64,000 bases of DNA from JANELJ01 sp024511395 (GTDB lineage Bacteria > Pseudomonadota > Gammaproteobacteria > GRL18), in NCBI GenBank assembly GCA_963681975.1, contig OY820613.1, positions 682,001-746,000 on the forward strand, given 5' to 3'. The notes below the pieces were generated by a model. It was not told where the DNA came from. It saw nothing but the letters and a program-made list of their open reading frames with translations, and searched no databases. The first letter of the stretch is position 1. Each line of letters starts with the position of its first letter. Positions 27,843 through 36,588 of this stretch are shown in pieces. The translations under genes were made by a program, and so were the position numbers.

Positions 27843-29575
27843 CTAAAGTTTAGAGCGACATCTCACCCTTGAGAGTCCTGTTTCGCTCATACGTTCTTTA
27901 ACAATTTGTTTATAACCAGCTGTTTTGAAATTGTTTTTATAACAAATCTTCAAATCGCCTTAAAATATCCATATCCGGCGGCTGGAATTTTTGGGACTTA
28001 CCATTCCACCAGTCCCTGACCCTAACCTGCGAAAAATACCTTATCAATCCCATTCGTATTCTTCCGGCAGTAATGGGTGTATTCTTTCGCCAGGGCGTAT
28101 TATCAATTAAGCGCAATACCGAATCCGGACATTTAATAGCCCGCAATTGAGGTATAATATACCCCAGAGCAATAATGTGTACCCATCGATGTAACACCTT
28201 CCGGGTTTTCTGCCAGGTCTGTTTCATGCCCCAGTCATTTTTTAACTGATTGAACAAGGGCTCAATCGACCAGCGCTTTTCATAAGCGACAATAATATCC
28301 AGACCACTTAACTGCATATCTGTTGACAGTAATAAACGTGGTCTTTTTTTCCCTTTAGAGTCCTCAAACTCACACCAGACAAAGCATACCGACTGACCAT
28401 TCAGAAAGCGGGCTTTAGCCTCCGCTGTTCGGTAATTAACCTGCTGTTCACGTCCATACAGGTGTACGGTTTCCTTATTTAAAGGCAGCCGTTTAATTTC
28501 TTCTTTTGTATAACATGTTCCATATTTTCCGGGTTGTCCCCGGCCTTTACGTTGCCAGGGTCGTTTATATAATACGGTATCGATTCGTACCTGACCTATA
28601 ACCGTCATATTATAAGCCTGTACCGGTTCAATAAAAGAACGGCGCATATACCAACTGTCCACCAATACAGTAACCGCTTTATCTTTTTAGCGGTTCCAGC
28701 AATGCCCGGATAAGACTTCGGGCAATTACCAGTTTACCACTGTTACCGGCCTGTGGTGTTAAACGTAATAACAATGGCAGAGGTGTATTACAGCCAGAAC
28801 GCTTAACAATCGCAGCCAGTGCTACCCGGCATTGCCCTCTGACATACCGGGACAGATTGGTTTTATTACCATGCTGATGGTGTATCTGACTCATGGGTGC
28901 CTTTTTGGAATGACGCAGCATGATAGAGTCATCTATGGCCAGATAAACCGGATTATCCCCAAACAGCTTTAGAAACAGGGCAGTCCACTGTCTCATCAGT
29001 TTAAGATAAGACCACTGACCGGTTTCAAGCCATTTATAATAACCGGGCCATTGCCTGGCCATGCCCACTATCCAGATAGCACTGGTTACAAACCCTGATT
29101 GAGTTAATAAACTGCCCATTAATAACTCAATAAAGGTTTTTACGCTCCTAGGGGTAGCGCTTGGGTTAAAAATGTTATGTAATAAAACAGTTCACCGGGG
29201 ATATTGCCGTATCCTTTGGTGTGCATTGCGGCCTCCAGAAGTTTGTTTTTTCTTACTGAAGGCCGCTTCTTAAAAGATAGCTCTTTTAAGAAGCGGTAGC
29301 AATGCTGCCGAATTTTTGTCAACTGTTTTTTGCTTTTTTTTACATTTTTTTCCTGTTTTTACTGAATTATTTTGTTTACCTCGGAGTAACAGGGGCCAGG
29401 TGTCCCTTGATGAAGTTTCGACAGCATGGAGGCTGTCGAAAAGCCTCCATGGATGGATTCACGGCGGCTTTAGCAAGGGATACCCGGTTCCTGTTACGAA
29501 CTATCGGTTAACTGAGGTAATCAATAAATTTTAAATGATTCTCCTTTTTGGGGGATCTGAAACTCTAAACTTTAG
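27843..29575 (-). mobile_element. IS4-family element (YREK type), copy 2 (1733 bp)
   Basis: Ends CTAAAGTTTAGAG (27843) and CTCTAAACTTTAG (29575), with a 9-bp target duplication TTAAGGGGA at 27834-27842 and 29576-29584. It is inserted between the kinase and regulator genes of a two-component system. About 270 bp of non-coding sequence precedes the transposase start. Confidence 0.92.
27937..29322 (-). pseudogene. IS4-family transposase, two single-base frameshifts
   Basis: Three segments: 29322-29140, 29119-28679 and 28665-27937. They hold AIDDSIMLRHSKKAP (first Asp), VTVLVDSWYMRRSF (second Asp) and YEKRWSIEPLFNQLK (Glu with Y-x2-R-x3-E-x6-K). Comparison with copy 1 shows that the first shift is a lost A (CTCCTAGGGG against CTCCTAAGGGG). 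The second is an extra T in a T run near 28685. Repairing both would give one protein of roughly 460 residues. Confidence 0.85.
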
Positions 29576-29602
29576 TTAAGGGGAGTAGCCCTTAATCTAT
29601 GT

Positions 29603-31234
29603 TTACGGGAAAAACTTAACCGATTTTTCTACTACGGGCTGGGTAGGGAATGTTAGTAGAATTCTGGTTCCCTCTCCAGTTTCTGTTTCAATTGAAATTT
29701 TGCCGCCAATCCGGCGTGCCCGTTCTTCTATCACACTCATACCAATATGCTCTCCAAGACTATTGGTTAAATTAGGATTTTCCATACCCTTGCCATCATC
29801 TTCAATAAGTATTTCGCACTGGTTATTGCCTTCTTCGTAGCGATGGCCTGGTTTTGGACTTCGCGCCAGAATACGGACGGTTCGGGCATTACTGTGCTTG
29901 CGGACATTGGCCAGCGACTCCTGGACAATACGCACGATCTGAAATTCCTGTTCTGAGGTCAGATCCATAGACCATTCATTCTGAAAAAATACCGAGATAT
30001 CGCAATTAGACTTGAAGTTAGAAATAAGCTGTTCCAGGGCCGGTATCAACCCGCGTTTATCCATGGGGGCACGGAAATGGGTGATCAGCCCGCGTACTTC
30101 GCGATAGGCTTCGTCAATGCTTTCATGCAGACAGGTGACTTCTTCACGGGTGACAGGAATGCCTTCCAGAATATTTTCTTCTAGGATGGTGACCTGAAAA
30201 CGTAAACTGGCCAGGGTCTGTGCCAGGGAATCATGTAGTTCGTGTGCCAGCAGGGTTCTTTCCTTCATAATAGAGTGCTGTCGGGTATCTTTATCCAAGC
30301 GGGATTTTTCAATGGCCATACCTAGGTGCTTACCAATACTGGTGAGCAGTTCAGATAAATCCTCGCTCATATAGATATTGGGCTGGTCAATAAACAGGTT
30401 ATAAATTCCTAGGTGTACCTCCTGATGCTCTAGGGGAACGGCAATAATTTCAGCATTATTACCGTCAAACAGCATGGTGCCGGAAAGTTTGGTGCAGTTT
30501 TTAATGGAAATGCCGCATTCAACCGAACCCTGAGTTAGGGATGTGCCGCATAAACAGCGCTGAATAGGTACAAAACGTTCTTCTTCGACAAACTGTTCGT
30601 TCAGGCCCATGGAGGCTACCATTTTTAATTGATCGTCATCGGTGCGTAAACGTACAGTCCCGGCCCGGGCATTGGTCAGACTGATAAGCATTTTCAGAAA
30701 ACGGGATAACAGATCTTCCAGGTCTTTGGACTGATTAATGGAAGTCGCCACTTCATAAAGAATATTCAGGGAACGGTTTTTTTCCTCTACCTTATGGGTT
30801 TGCTTATCAACTTCCTGCTGAAATTCTGCAGACAGGGTCTGCAGTTTGTCACTCAGGGAATTAATATCATGGGACAGCTTGGAAAATTCACCTTTGCGGG
30901 GTACCGGCAGGCGGGCAGAATAATCCTTTTTCTTCATTCTCATGGCCCAGTTGCGTAAATGAATAAAAGGCGTGACTAGGTCGTGACGAACCAGAAAGGA
31001 GATACGGATAATCAGGAACAGTCCTGAAAACAGGAAAATGAAATTAAGAGCAATTAATAGGCTGTGGCTAGAGATAATCTGGCTGGCTGCAAGTAAACCC
31101 AGCATAGACATGGCCAGTAGCAATATACCTAGACTGACAATCGGCAGAAACAGCCGGCTGTATTTCAGCTGAATGAGCTGATTTGCCTGTTCCTGTCGGT
31201 TTTTAAAACGTTTTTTTATCTGTGTAAGCGGCAT
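29603..31234 (-). CDS. NarX-like sensor histidine kinase with GAF domain
   Basis: 543 residues. Two membrane helices (LFLPIVSLGILLLAMSMLGL and LIALNFIFLFSGLFLII) enclose only a very short periplasmic loop. HAMP follows (about 85-140), then a coiled coil (EFQQEVDKQTHKVEEKNRSL) and a GAF domain. The GAF domain holds several cysteines (RCLCGTSL, VECGIS, KNCTKL). Next come HisKA_3 with phosphoacceptor His in LLAHELHDSLAQTL and an HATPase (VRKHSNARTVRIL, IEDDGKG). The tiny periplasmic part and the cysteine-rich GAF domain suggest cytoplasmic redox or ligand sensing rather than NarX-type nitrate sensing. It lies about 100 bp downstream of dsrR on the same strand. Confidence 0.93.
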   Translation of the reverse strand: MPLTQIKKRFKNRQEQANQLIQLKYSRLFLPIVSLGILLLAMSMLGLLAASQIISSHSLLIALNFIFLFSGLFLIIRISFLVRHDLVTPFIHLRNWAMRMKKKDYSARLPVPRKGEFSKLSHDINSLSDKLQTLSAEFQQEVDKQTHKVEEKNRSLNILYEVATSINQSKDLEDLLSRFLKMLISLTNARAGTVRLRTDDDQLKMVASMGLNEQFVEEERFVPIQRCLCGTSLTQGSVECGISIKNCTKLSGTMLFDGNNAEIIAVPLEHQEVHLGIYNLFIDQPNIYMSEDLSELLTSIGKHLGMAIEKSRLDKDTRQHSIMKERTLLAHELHDSLAQTLASLRFQVTILEENILEGIPVTREEVTCLHESIDEAYREVRGLITHFRAPMDKRGLIPALEQLISNFKSNCDISVFFQNEWSMDLTSEQEFQIVRIVQESLANVRKHSNARTVRILARSPKPGHRYEEGNNQCEILIEDDGKGMENPNLTNSLGEHIGMSVIEERARRIGGKISIETETGEGTRILLTFPTQPVVEKSVKFFP

Positions 31235-31273
31235 GTCTGAATATTGTTCAACACAAAAGACGAGTCTAACAGA

Positions 31274-31300
31274 ACAGCAGAGGAATTGTCACTCTGCTGT
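31274..31300. promoter_or_regulatory. Perfect 9-bp hairpin between dsrR and the sensor kinase
   Basis: ACAGCAGAG (31274-31282) and CTCTGCTGT (31292-31300) form a perfect stem with a 9-nt loop, in the 102-bp gap downstream of dsrR. No U tract follows, so attenuation, mRNA stabilisation or a protein-binding site are all possible. Confidence 0.5.
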
Positions 31301-31336
31301 ATTAAGCGGATAAGCTCTGGCTAAATAATAAACTTA

Positions 31337-31657
31337 CTATTCAGGCGGCTTGTAGTTAGGATCATTGGGGTTCTTGAAAATAAACTGTTTGTCATCGCCT
31401 TCTACTTCACTGTCCACTTCAACAAAGTCGATTTCCATGCCGTTTAAGAGATCCACCATGTCATTATTGACAATAATTTTAACCCCGCGGGATTCAACCA
31501 GAGTATCATCTTCCTTCTGGACATCAAAACCCATAAGATACTGAAATCCCTGTATTTTGGAATGAGTAGTAACCGCCACTCTTAAGGGAACATCGCTACC
31601 GCTGGCTTTAATCTGTTCCAGAATTTGATTGGCTGCATCTTCTGTCAGTTTTATCAT
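31337..31657 (-). CDS. dsrR: DsrR, A-type-carrier-like protein lacking the Fe-S cysteines
   Basis: 106 residues of the IscA/ErpA fold: DAANQILEQI, PLRVAVTTHSKIQGFQYLMGF and the C-terminal FIFKNPNDPNYKPPE. The three cysteines that bind Fe-S in A-type carriers are absent, as is characteristic of DsrR. In Allochromatium, DsrR is known to be needed for full dsr expression rather than Fe-S assembly. The start overlaps the dsrN stop by 4 nt (ATGA), so the two are translationally coupled. It lies about 5.5 kb from dsrA and on the opposite strand, unlike the contiguous dsrNR of Allochromatium. Confidence 0.93.
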   Translation of the reverse strand: MIKLTEDAANQILEQIKASGSDVPLRVAVTTHSKIQGFQYLMGFDVQKEDDTLVESRGVKIIVNNDMVDLLNGMEIDFVEVDSEVEGDDKQFIFKNPNDPNYKPPE

Positions 31658-33147
31658 AGTTTTCTCTCACTTGTTTGTTTTGTATTAGTTTGTATGGGTT
31701 GTTTGTGGCTATTATGTTTGCATTGCTTAATAAATTTAACAAATCGGCCTGCCCAGTGATTCTGTGCCGTATCCTGCAAATGGGCATAACAGGCCAGCAG
31801 ATTTTTATATACGATGCCGTCATGCTGACCGTCAATACCGCTGCCGCGATGGATAATATAGGCAAATGTTAAGGGCTGCTGAATATTCACTAGGTGGGAG
31901 TAGTGAAATTCATGGGCAGAAATGATTTTTTCTGCGTTATTTTCTTTATCTTTGTTATCTATCGTTTCATTGCCGCTCTCAAGCTTGGGCCAGGGTGTGG
32001 CTTCAGTTTCTGCAAAGCGGATTAAACCGCGTCCCTGAGGGGTTTCTTCCATTTTAGCATCAGCAGGAATAATGCCGGCCATGGCATATTGTTTATCATT
32101 CCAGATAATATTCTGACATAAATACATCAGTCCGCCGCATTCAGCATAGGTGGGCAGGCCGTTTTCAATGGCATCCAGTACGGACTGACGAAAGGACTGA
32201 TTGGCATTAAGTTTCTGTAGCTGTTCTTCAGGGAAGCCGCCGCCGATAAACAGGCCGTCAATATCCTCTGGTAAGCGGGTATCTTTCAGAGAGTTGACTT
32301 CAATGAGTTGTGCTCCGGCCTGTTCTAGGGCTTCTAGATCACCGGGATAGTAAAATCCAAATGCTGAATCATTAATATAGGCCAGGCGGATATCAGTGGC
32401 TATCGGCTGAGTATTTGGCACCGACCTAATGGCACTTTTAAGATGTTTTGGGGAATGCTGGCGACTGATGTCTATAATTTGTTCAAGATCGGTCTGAGCA
32501 GAAATAATGGTACCGATATCATTAATTTTCTGTAGTGCTTCACAATCTTCATTACTGGGCATCAGGCCCAGGTGCCGCGCTACAATTTCCAGACGTCTGT
32601 CTCTGTGGATCGCACCCAGTACCGGAACATCGGTATAATGCTCAATAACAGCCCGCAGCTTGCTCTCATGGCGGGAACCTCCCAGCTGATTGAGAATCAC
32701 TCCGGCAATATTAATCCCCGGATCAAAAGACTGGTAACCGAGGATCAGCGGGGCAATACCCCGGGTCATGCCTCGGGCATCCAGTACCAGTATAACCGGG
32801 GCATCGAGCAGTTTGGCAATGGCGGCATTGCTATTACTGCCGTCCAGATCAAGGCCGTCGTATAAACCTTTATTACCTTCAATAATACTGATATCTGAAG
32901 CGGTTATTTTTCTGGATACCAGTTGCAGAATCTCGCCTCTGGACATGGTGTTAAAGTCTAGGGAATAGCAGGGCCGGCCGGCAGCACTGCCATGCCAGAG
33001 CGGATCAATATAATCAGGGCCTTTTTTAAAGGGCTGAACACGCAGACCTTTCTGCTTCATAGCAGCCAGCAGCCCAATGGTAATGGTGGTTTTACCAGAG
33101 GACTTATGGGCAGCAGAGATAAATAAGGGGGTTGAAGAAATCGGCAT
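31654..33147 (-). CDS. dsrN: DsrN, siroheme amidase (CobB/CbiA-type glutamine amidotransferase)
   Basis: 497 residues. The N-terminal P-loop ATPase (AHKSSGKTTITIGLLAAM, about 12-29) and KKGPDYIDPLWH precede a C-terminal class I glutamine amidotransferase domain with its catalytic Cys in PTYAECGGLMYL (about 338). The family makes cobyrinic acid a,c-diamide; DsrN is the branch that amidates siroheme to the siroamide used by DsrAB. No cob genes are nearby, which supports the dsr assignment. It follows a terminator (33225-33252) and so probably has its own promoter within 33148-33225. CysG at 57906 would supply its substrate. Confidence 0.92.
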   Translation of the reverse strand: MPISSTPLFISAAHKSSGKTTITIGLLAAMKQKGLRVQPFKKGPDYIDPLWHGSAAGRPCYSLDFNTMSRGEILQLVSRKITASDISIIEGNKGLYDGLDLDGSNSNAAIAKLLDAPVILVLDARGMTRGIAPLILGYQSFDPGINIAGVILNQLGGSRHESKLRAVIEHYTDVPVLGAIHRDRRLEIVARHLGLMPSNEDCEALQKINDIGTIISAQTDLEQIIDISRQHSPKHLKSAIRSVPNTQPIATDIRLAYINDSAFGFYYPGDLEALEQAGAQLIEVNSLKDTRLPEDIDGLFIGGGFPEEQLQKLNANQSFRQSVLDAIENGLPTYAECGGLMYLCQNIIWNDKQYAMAGIIPADAKMEETPQGRGLIRFAETEATPWPKLESGNETIDNKDKENNAEKIISAHEFHYSHLVNIQQPLTFAYIIHRGSGIDGQHDGIVYKNLLACYAHLQDTAQNHWAGRFVKFIKQCKHNSHKQPIQTNTKQTSERKL

Positions 33148-33224
33148 CTAGGATCTATAAGGGTAAAATTAAATTTTTCAATGGTCTGGACCCGCTGGCC
33201 GGATAAATAAACTCCGGACCAATA

Positions 33225-33252
33225 AAAAAGGGCCGCATAAGCGACCCTTTTT
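33225..33252 (-). terminator. Intrinsic terminator upstream of dsrN
   Basis: GGGCCGC (33230-33236), ATAA loop and GCGACCC (33241-33247) form a stem with one mismatch. On the minus strand the stem is followed by a T run (AAAAAA at 33224-33229). It ends transcription of the 69-aa gene at 33328-33537. Confidence 0.75.
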
Positions 33253-33327
33253 CTATTCAGTTGCTGTTTCAGGCGGATATTAACAGATATACCCTATGTT
33301 AAAAACAACCTGTAACAGAAGTGGAAA

Positions 33328-33537
33328 TTAACGTTTCCAGCCTGAACCTTTTTCTTCGTGAGCCATATCCAGAATCTGAACGGCTTTATCCATGTAGTCA
33401 TTCTTATAGGTTTCTAAAGGATGACCGGCACCTGGATTGTAGTAATCATCAGGATGCATACCATTTTCATGCTCAAATTTGATAAATTCTCTTTGCATTT
33501 TAAGTAATTCTTGAATCAGTTCTGCTTTAGTGCTCAT
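33328..33537 (-). CDS. Small conserved-looking protein, 69 aa, unknown
   Basis: Not recognised. An amphipathic N-terminal helix (KAELIQELLKMQREFIKFEHE) is followed by a Tyr/Gly-rich centre (GMHPDDYYNPGAGHPLETY) and an acidic helix ending GSGWKR. There are no cysteines and no export signal. A ribosome site (GGAGATATG) precedes the start at 33537 and a clean terminator follows, so it is a credible monocistronic gene. It is wedged between dsrN and the DsrC paralogue, which makes a sulfur-related role plausible but unproven. Confidence 0.65.
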   Translation of the reverse strand: MSTKAELIQELLKMQREFIKFEHENGMHPDDYYNPGAGHPLETYKNDYMDKAVQILDMAHEEKGSGWKR

Positions 33538-33682
33538 TTCATATCTCCGAAAAACTGAATTAAACTCAGTTATAAGCTAAATATTTCGACATAATATATC
33601 TGAGAAGATTCTAATATACTATATCTACAATGGGTAGTGTTGAATGATAATTAAAATTTTGTTCATTCAGATTAATGGCGTA

Positions 33683-34021
33683 TTAATAACCGCCTTTACG
33701 CTTGCTTTCTGGTAAGCCTGAAATACGGCCACCCTGTTTGCTGGGATCTTTTGGAAACAGATCATACAGATCTTTAGAACCAATCTTTTCACCCCAGGTT
33801 GCACTCATTTCTTTAATCATGGTGCGGGTATTGGGTTGCTTGCCGCCATTATTGATGTACTGGTCACGCAGGTAGTTAATAAGATCCCAGTGTCTGTCTG
33901 TCAGCTCAATCCCTTCTGCTGCTGCCATGTGTTTTGCCAGATCTTCACTCCAGTCATTAAAGTCGACTAGGTAACCGTTAGGGGTGGTTTCTATTTCTTT
34001 ACCTTCAAAAGTAATGGCCAT
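33683..34021 (-). CDS. DsrC/TusE-family protein without the C-terminal cysteines (RspA-like)
   Basis: 112 residues, clearly homologous to DsrC: FEGKEIETTPNGYLVDFNDW, HWDLINYLRDQYINNGG and LYDLFPKDPSKQGGRISGLP. Both functional cysteines are absent. DsrC at 40925 reads GKQACKFAGLPKPTGCV, whereas this protein reads SKQGGRISGLPESKRKGGY. It therefore cannot carry sulfur by the DsrC or TusE mechanism. Cysteine-less DsrC paralogues have been grouped as RspA and suspected of a regulatory role. The gene stands alone, with an AT-rich 160-bp upstream region before the Cas6-like gene. Confidence 0.88.
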   Translation of the reverse strand: MAITFEGKEIETTPNGYLVDFNDWSEDLAKHMAAAEGIELTDRHWDLINYLRDQYINNGGKQPNTRTMIKEMSATWGEKIGSKDLYDLFPKDPSKQGGRISGLPESKRKGGY

Positions 34022-34190
34022 GAATCTGCTCCGTAAACTTATATTGGATAAAACATTATTAGATAAAATACGATAATAAAGTTAGATTTATTATCACTCA
34101 AAACTTAATAAATTGAATAAGAAATAATATATTAGTTAAAAATAAAAAACACCTCTCAAAAGAGATAGGCTGTATATTTATTGATACCGG

Positions 34191-34874
34191 CTAATCGGCG
34201 TTAACTGCGGTGATCCCTTTCTGGGGGATGAATACCCCGCAGCCGTAACTATAAAAGTCACCTACCCCGTTTTCCTGCAGGAGAATCGATTCTTCAGGAC
34301 TTATGTCCGCTATCATCAGGCTACGGGTTTTAATCGGGTCGCTGGGTGTGCTTAAAGTATGAGACTTGCCGCATAACATTTTACGCACATCAATATCCAT
34401 GGCCTGGATCTGCTGGTAAATGACCTTTAAAAAAGCCTCTTCATCATTATCGGTATCCGGAACATGGACATGACGGGAAACCAGTGTCGTTAAGGTGCTT
34501 AATAACTGCTGTTCAGATGGACCAAACGTTAACTCGAAGCCGTCCACGGTAATTTTTTTACCGGTCAGAGTCCGGGTATCTTCTATGCGGTGTCTGGGTA
34601 CCCTCAGTTTCAGCCGGGTACGGCGGGAAAGCTGAATGACTTCATCTTCAAATTCATCAGAACGTATCCAGCCGTTTCCCGATTGCGGGATATAAATATG
34701 ATGCACCGCACATTGAGATTCCTCCTTGAACCAGGGCAGAATTTCATTAATAGCATTGGTCAGGGACCAGGCATGATCCAGTTTGATCTGTTTACAATTC
34801 AGTTTAAAGGATAAATCGACGACTTTATCCGGTGCCTGAAATTCCTGCGGCTTTTCTTCTTCACTCCAGAACAT
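34191..34874 (-). CDS. Stand-alone Cas6/Cmx6-like RAMP protein
   Basis: 227 residues. The pattern fits the Cas6 variant of type I-MYXAN systems (Cmx6): an N-terminal strand VDLSFKLNCKQIKLDHAWSL followed by NEILPWF, then HHIYIPQSGNGW. A central LSRRTRLKLRVPRHR and LTGKKITVDGFELTFG follow. The C-terminal glycine-rich RAMP loop reads LLQENGVGDFYSYGCGVFIP. Cas6 enzymes cleave CRISPR precursor RNA. No repeat array or other cas gene is seen anywhere in the window, so a CRISPR role here is doubtful. It sits between a 63-aa unknown and the cysteine-less DsrC paralogue. Family assignment is from memory of the motif pattern, not a search. Confidence 0.7.
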   Translation of the reverse strand: MFWSEEEKPQEFQAPDKVVDLSFKLNCKQIKLDHAWSLTNAINEILPWFKEESQCAVHHIYIPQSGNGWIRSDEFEDEVIQLSRRTRLKLRVPRHRIEDTRTLTGKKITVDGFELTFGPSEQQLLSTLTTLVSRHVHVPDTDNDEEAFLKVIYQQIQAMDIDVRKMLCGKSHTLSTPSDPIKTRSLMIADISPEESILLQENGVGDFYSYGCGVFIPQKGITAVNAD

Positions 34875-34976
34875 TAAATTCTCTCATTAACTACTATAAG
34901 TATTTATCATAACAATTGATCACAACTACAATGGGTATAACCTGTTATTAGCGGTTATTGCTAATCAGGTCGGACT

Positions 34977-36401
34977 CATAGGTATGTCTTTAAGGATTTT
35001 ATCATTTCGTTTCAATAGATTACCCATCAGGATGTAACTCCATAATTAGGTTCTATGCCAAACTGATAAAGTCCAGTAGACTTATCTCGTTTAGGATGAG
35101 CTCTGCCAGCCTTTTCTTTCAGGAAAAAATATGTTCTTTCAAGTACATCCGTTAATTGTTTTCGTTTATGGTTAACAATGGATTCCAATTAATGAATACC
35201 ACCAGTAAACGGTCGTTTTGGAGACCGTCAACGTTGACATCGCCATTTGGCAAAATTGTTCTATGCTACTACATATAAATCGTTTCAGAATCGTCGCGAT
35301 TAAACTGCTCCAAACCAAAGCTTCCATCAATGCGGGATTACTGGTTTGAAACCCCTGCAAGTTATTATGTGACTTGCACTCTTTAAATAACAACTCAATC
35401 TGCCAGCGTAAGCGGTATAACTGGCTGATTTGTGTTGCTGAAAACTGTTCTGCATTCAGATTTGTAACCAAAAATGTATGCCTTTTTTCTTTGGGACTCC
35501 AGATTGCAATAAGCCTTGTTTCTCTGCCATCAATCTCCACAATCATATCAATTAATTGTTGTTTTGGCAGAGATTTTAACAAATCAGACAATGGTTTAGT
35601 TCTTTTGCTAACGACTTGCCCATCTTCTCTGATGGCTCAGTGAACCGCTATCCTGGAAAGTCTCATTGCCCGTAAAATATAATACCCTCCATGGTCATCT
35701 GTTTCATTAATCAGTTGACCTGATATAGTAGCCACGGTCACCTGATAATAACTGATTTTCCAGTTCATGAACGTCTGGTAACTCTGCTCGTTCTGAAAAA
35801 CTATCCGGTGTCAGTGTGCTTTTTTCTATGCCTCCGGTTTTTAAGTCGTAGGTGACATGCAATTCCACGGCTGCCGGACTAATTGCTGTAAATCGCCCGG
35901 GATAATTCTTTTTCAGTGCCTTATGGATAGCAAATGAACTGCCATCCCGGATAAGTAATTTATCAAAACTGGCCAGAACCGGATGATTACATTTCAGTTT
36001 TGTATTTACCCGGTGGTTAAAAACTTTATCTGCAATATCTCTCATCAATTGCGCAAATTCAGGTTTTGCTAATTGATTATGAAAGGGCTTATAACGGACA
36101 TTTTTATTCGTTAACTGCTTAAAGTAACGATGAATTTCCGAAAAATGCCTTGTCTCTTTATCACCCATAGCCGTAATCATACTCACTATAAGCTGAAAAG
36201 GGGTTATCTGTCTTAATCGTTGGGAAAAACCTATGTTTTTGCCCGGTTTATTAAGTTTCTTTTCACTCAATACGACTTTTAGGTTTTTTGATAATGTGGT
36301 ACTTTTCATTTGAACCCTTTTTGTTGATAAATAATTGCCTGAATAACAACTATTTGATCATCAAATTGGCTTCATTTCAACTCCTAAAGATCATACCTAT
36401 G
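34977..36401 (-). mobile_element. IS4-family element, 1425 bp
   Basis: Inverted ends CATAGGTATG (34977) and CATACCTATG (36401) with a perfect 10-bp target duplication AGGTCGGACT at 34967-34976 and 36402-36411. It is unrelated to the IS4 elements at 10837 and 27843. It inserted at the very 3' end of the 63-aa gene. Confidence 0.93.
35172..36309 (-). pseudogene. IS4-family transposase, broken
   Basis: The N-terminal 200 residues (FSQRLRQITPFQLIVSMITA, IRDGSSFAIHKALKK with the first Asp, LSGDRGYY with the second) end in a frameshift near 35720. Further damage lies around 35640, including a TGA. The C-terminal part (35591-35172) keeps YRLRWQIELLFKECK, the Y-x2-R-x3-E-x6-K signature. The element cannot move by itself. 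Confidence 0.85.
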
Positions 36402-36588
36402 AGGTCGGACTGGTAAATTTGGCTTCCAGATCCGATTCCCACTCATCAGGGGTATCAGGGAAGGGCGGCTTAATATCAATATCAAAAAACATTTCACCGT
36501 CCCGCGCCCTGGACTGAATAAAGCGGATTAAATTAGCATAGGATTCAAGTTGATGATTCTGTATTAAAACTTCACTTAAAATTAACAT
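36397..36588 (-). CDS. Small protein, 63 aa, unknown; 3' end touched by IS4
   Basis: Not recognised. It is mostly helical (LILSEVLIQNHQLESYANLI, RFIQSRARDGEMFFDID) with a Pro/Asp-rich middle (KPPFPDTPDEWESDLEAKF). The IS4 element inserted at the last codons. The original reading, recovered by joining across the duplication, ends FTSPT-stop (ACC TGA); the present one ends FTSPTS-stop using the first bases of the IS. The product is thus almost unchanged. It is about 600 bp upstream of dsrA and divergent from it. Confidence 0.55.
   Translation of the reverse strand: MLILSEVLIQNHQLESYANLIRFIQSRARDGEMFFDIDIKPPFPDTPDEWESDLEAKFTSPTS

Noticed and set aside
34191..36411. Possible CRISPR array near the Cas6-like gene
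   Set aside because: I looked for regularly spaced direct repeats here and across the window and found none; the only tandem repeat is the GCTGAAC heptamer, which has no spacers.
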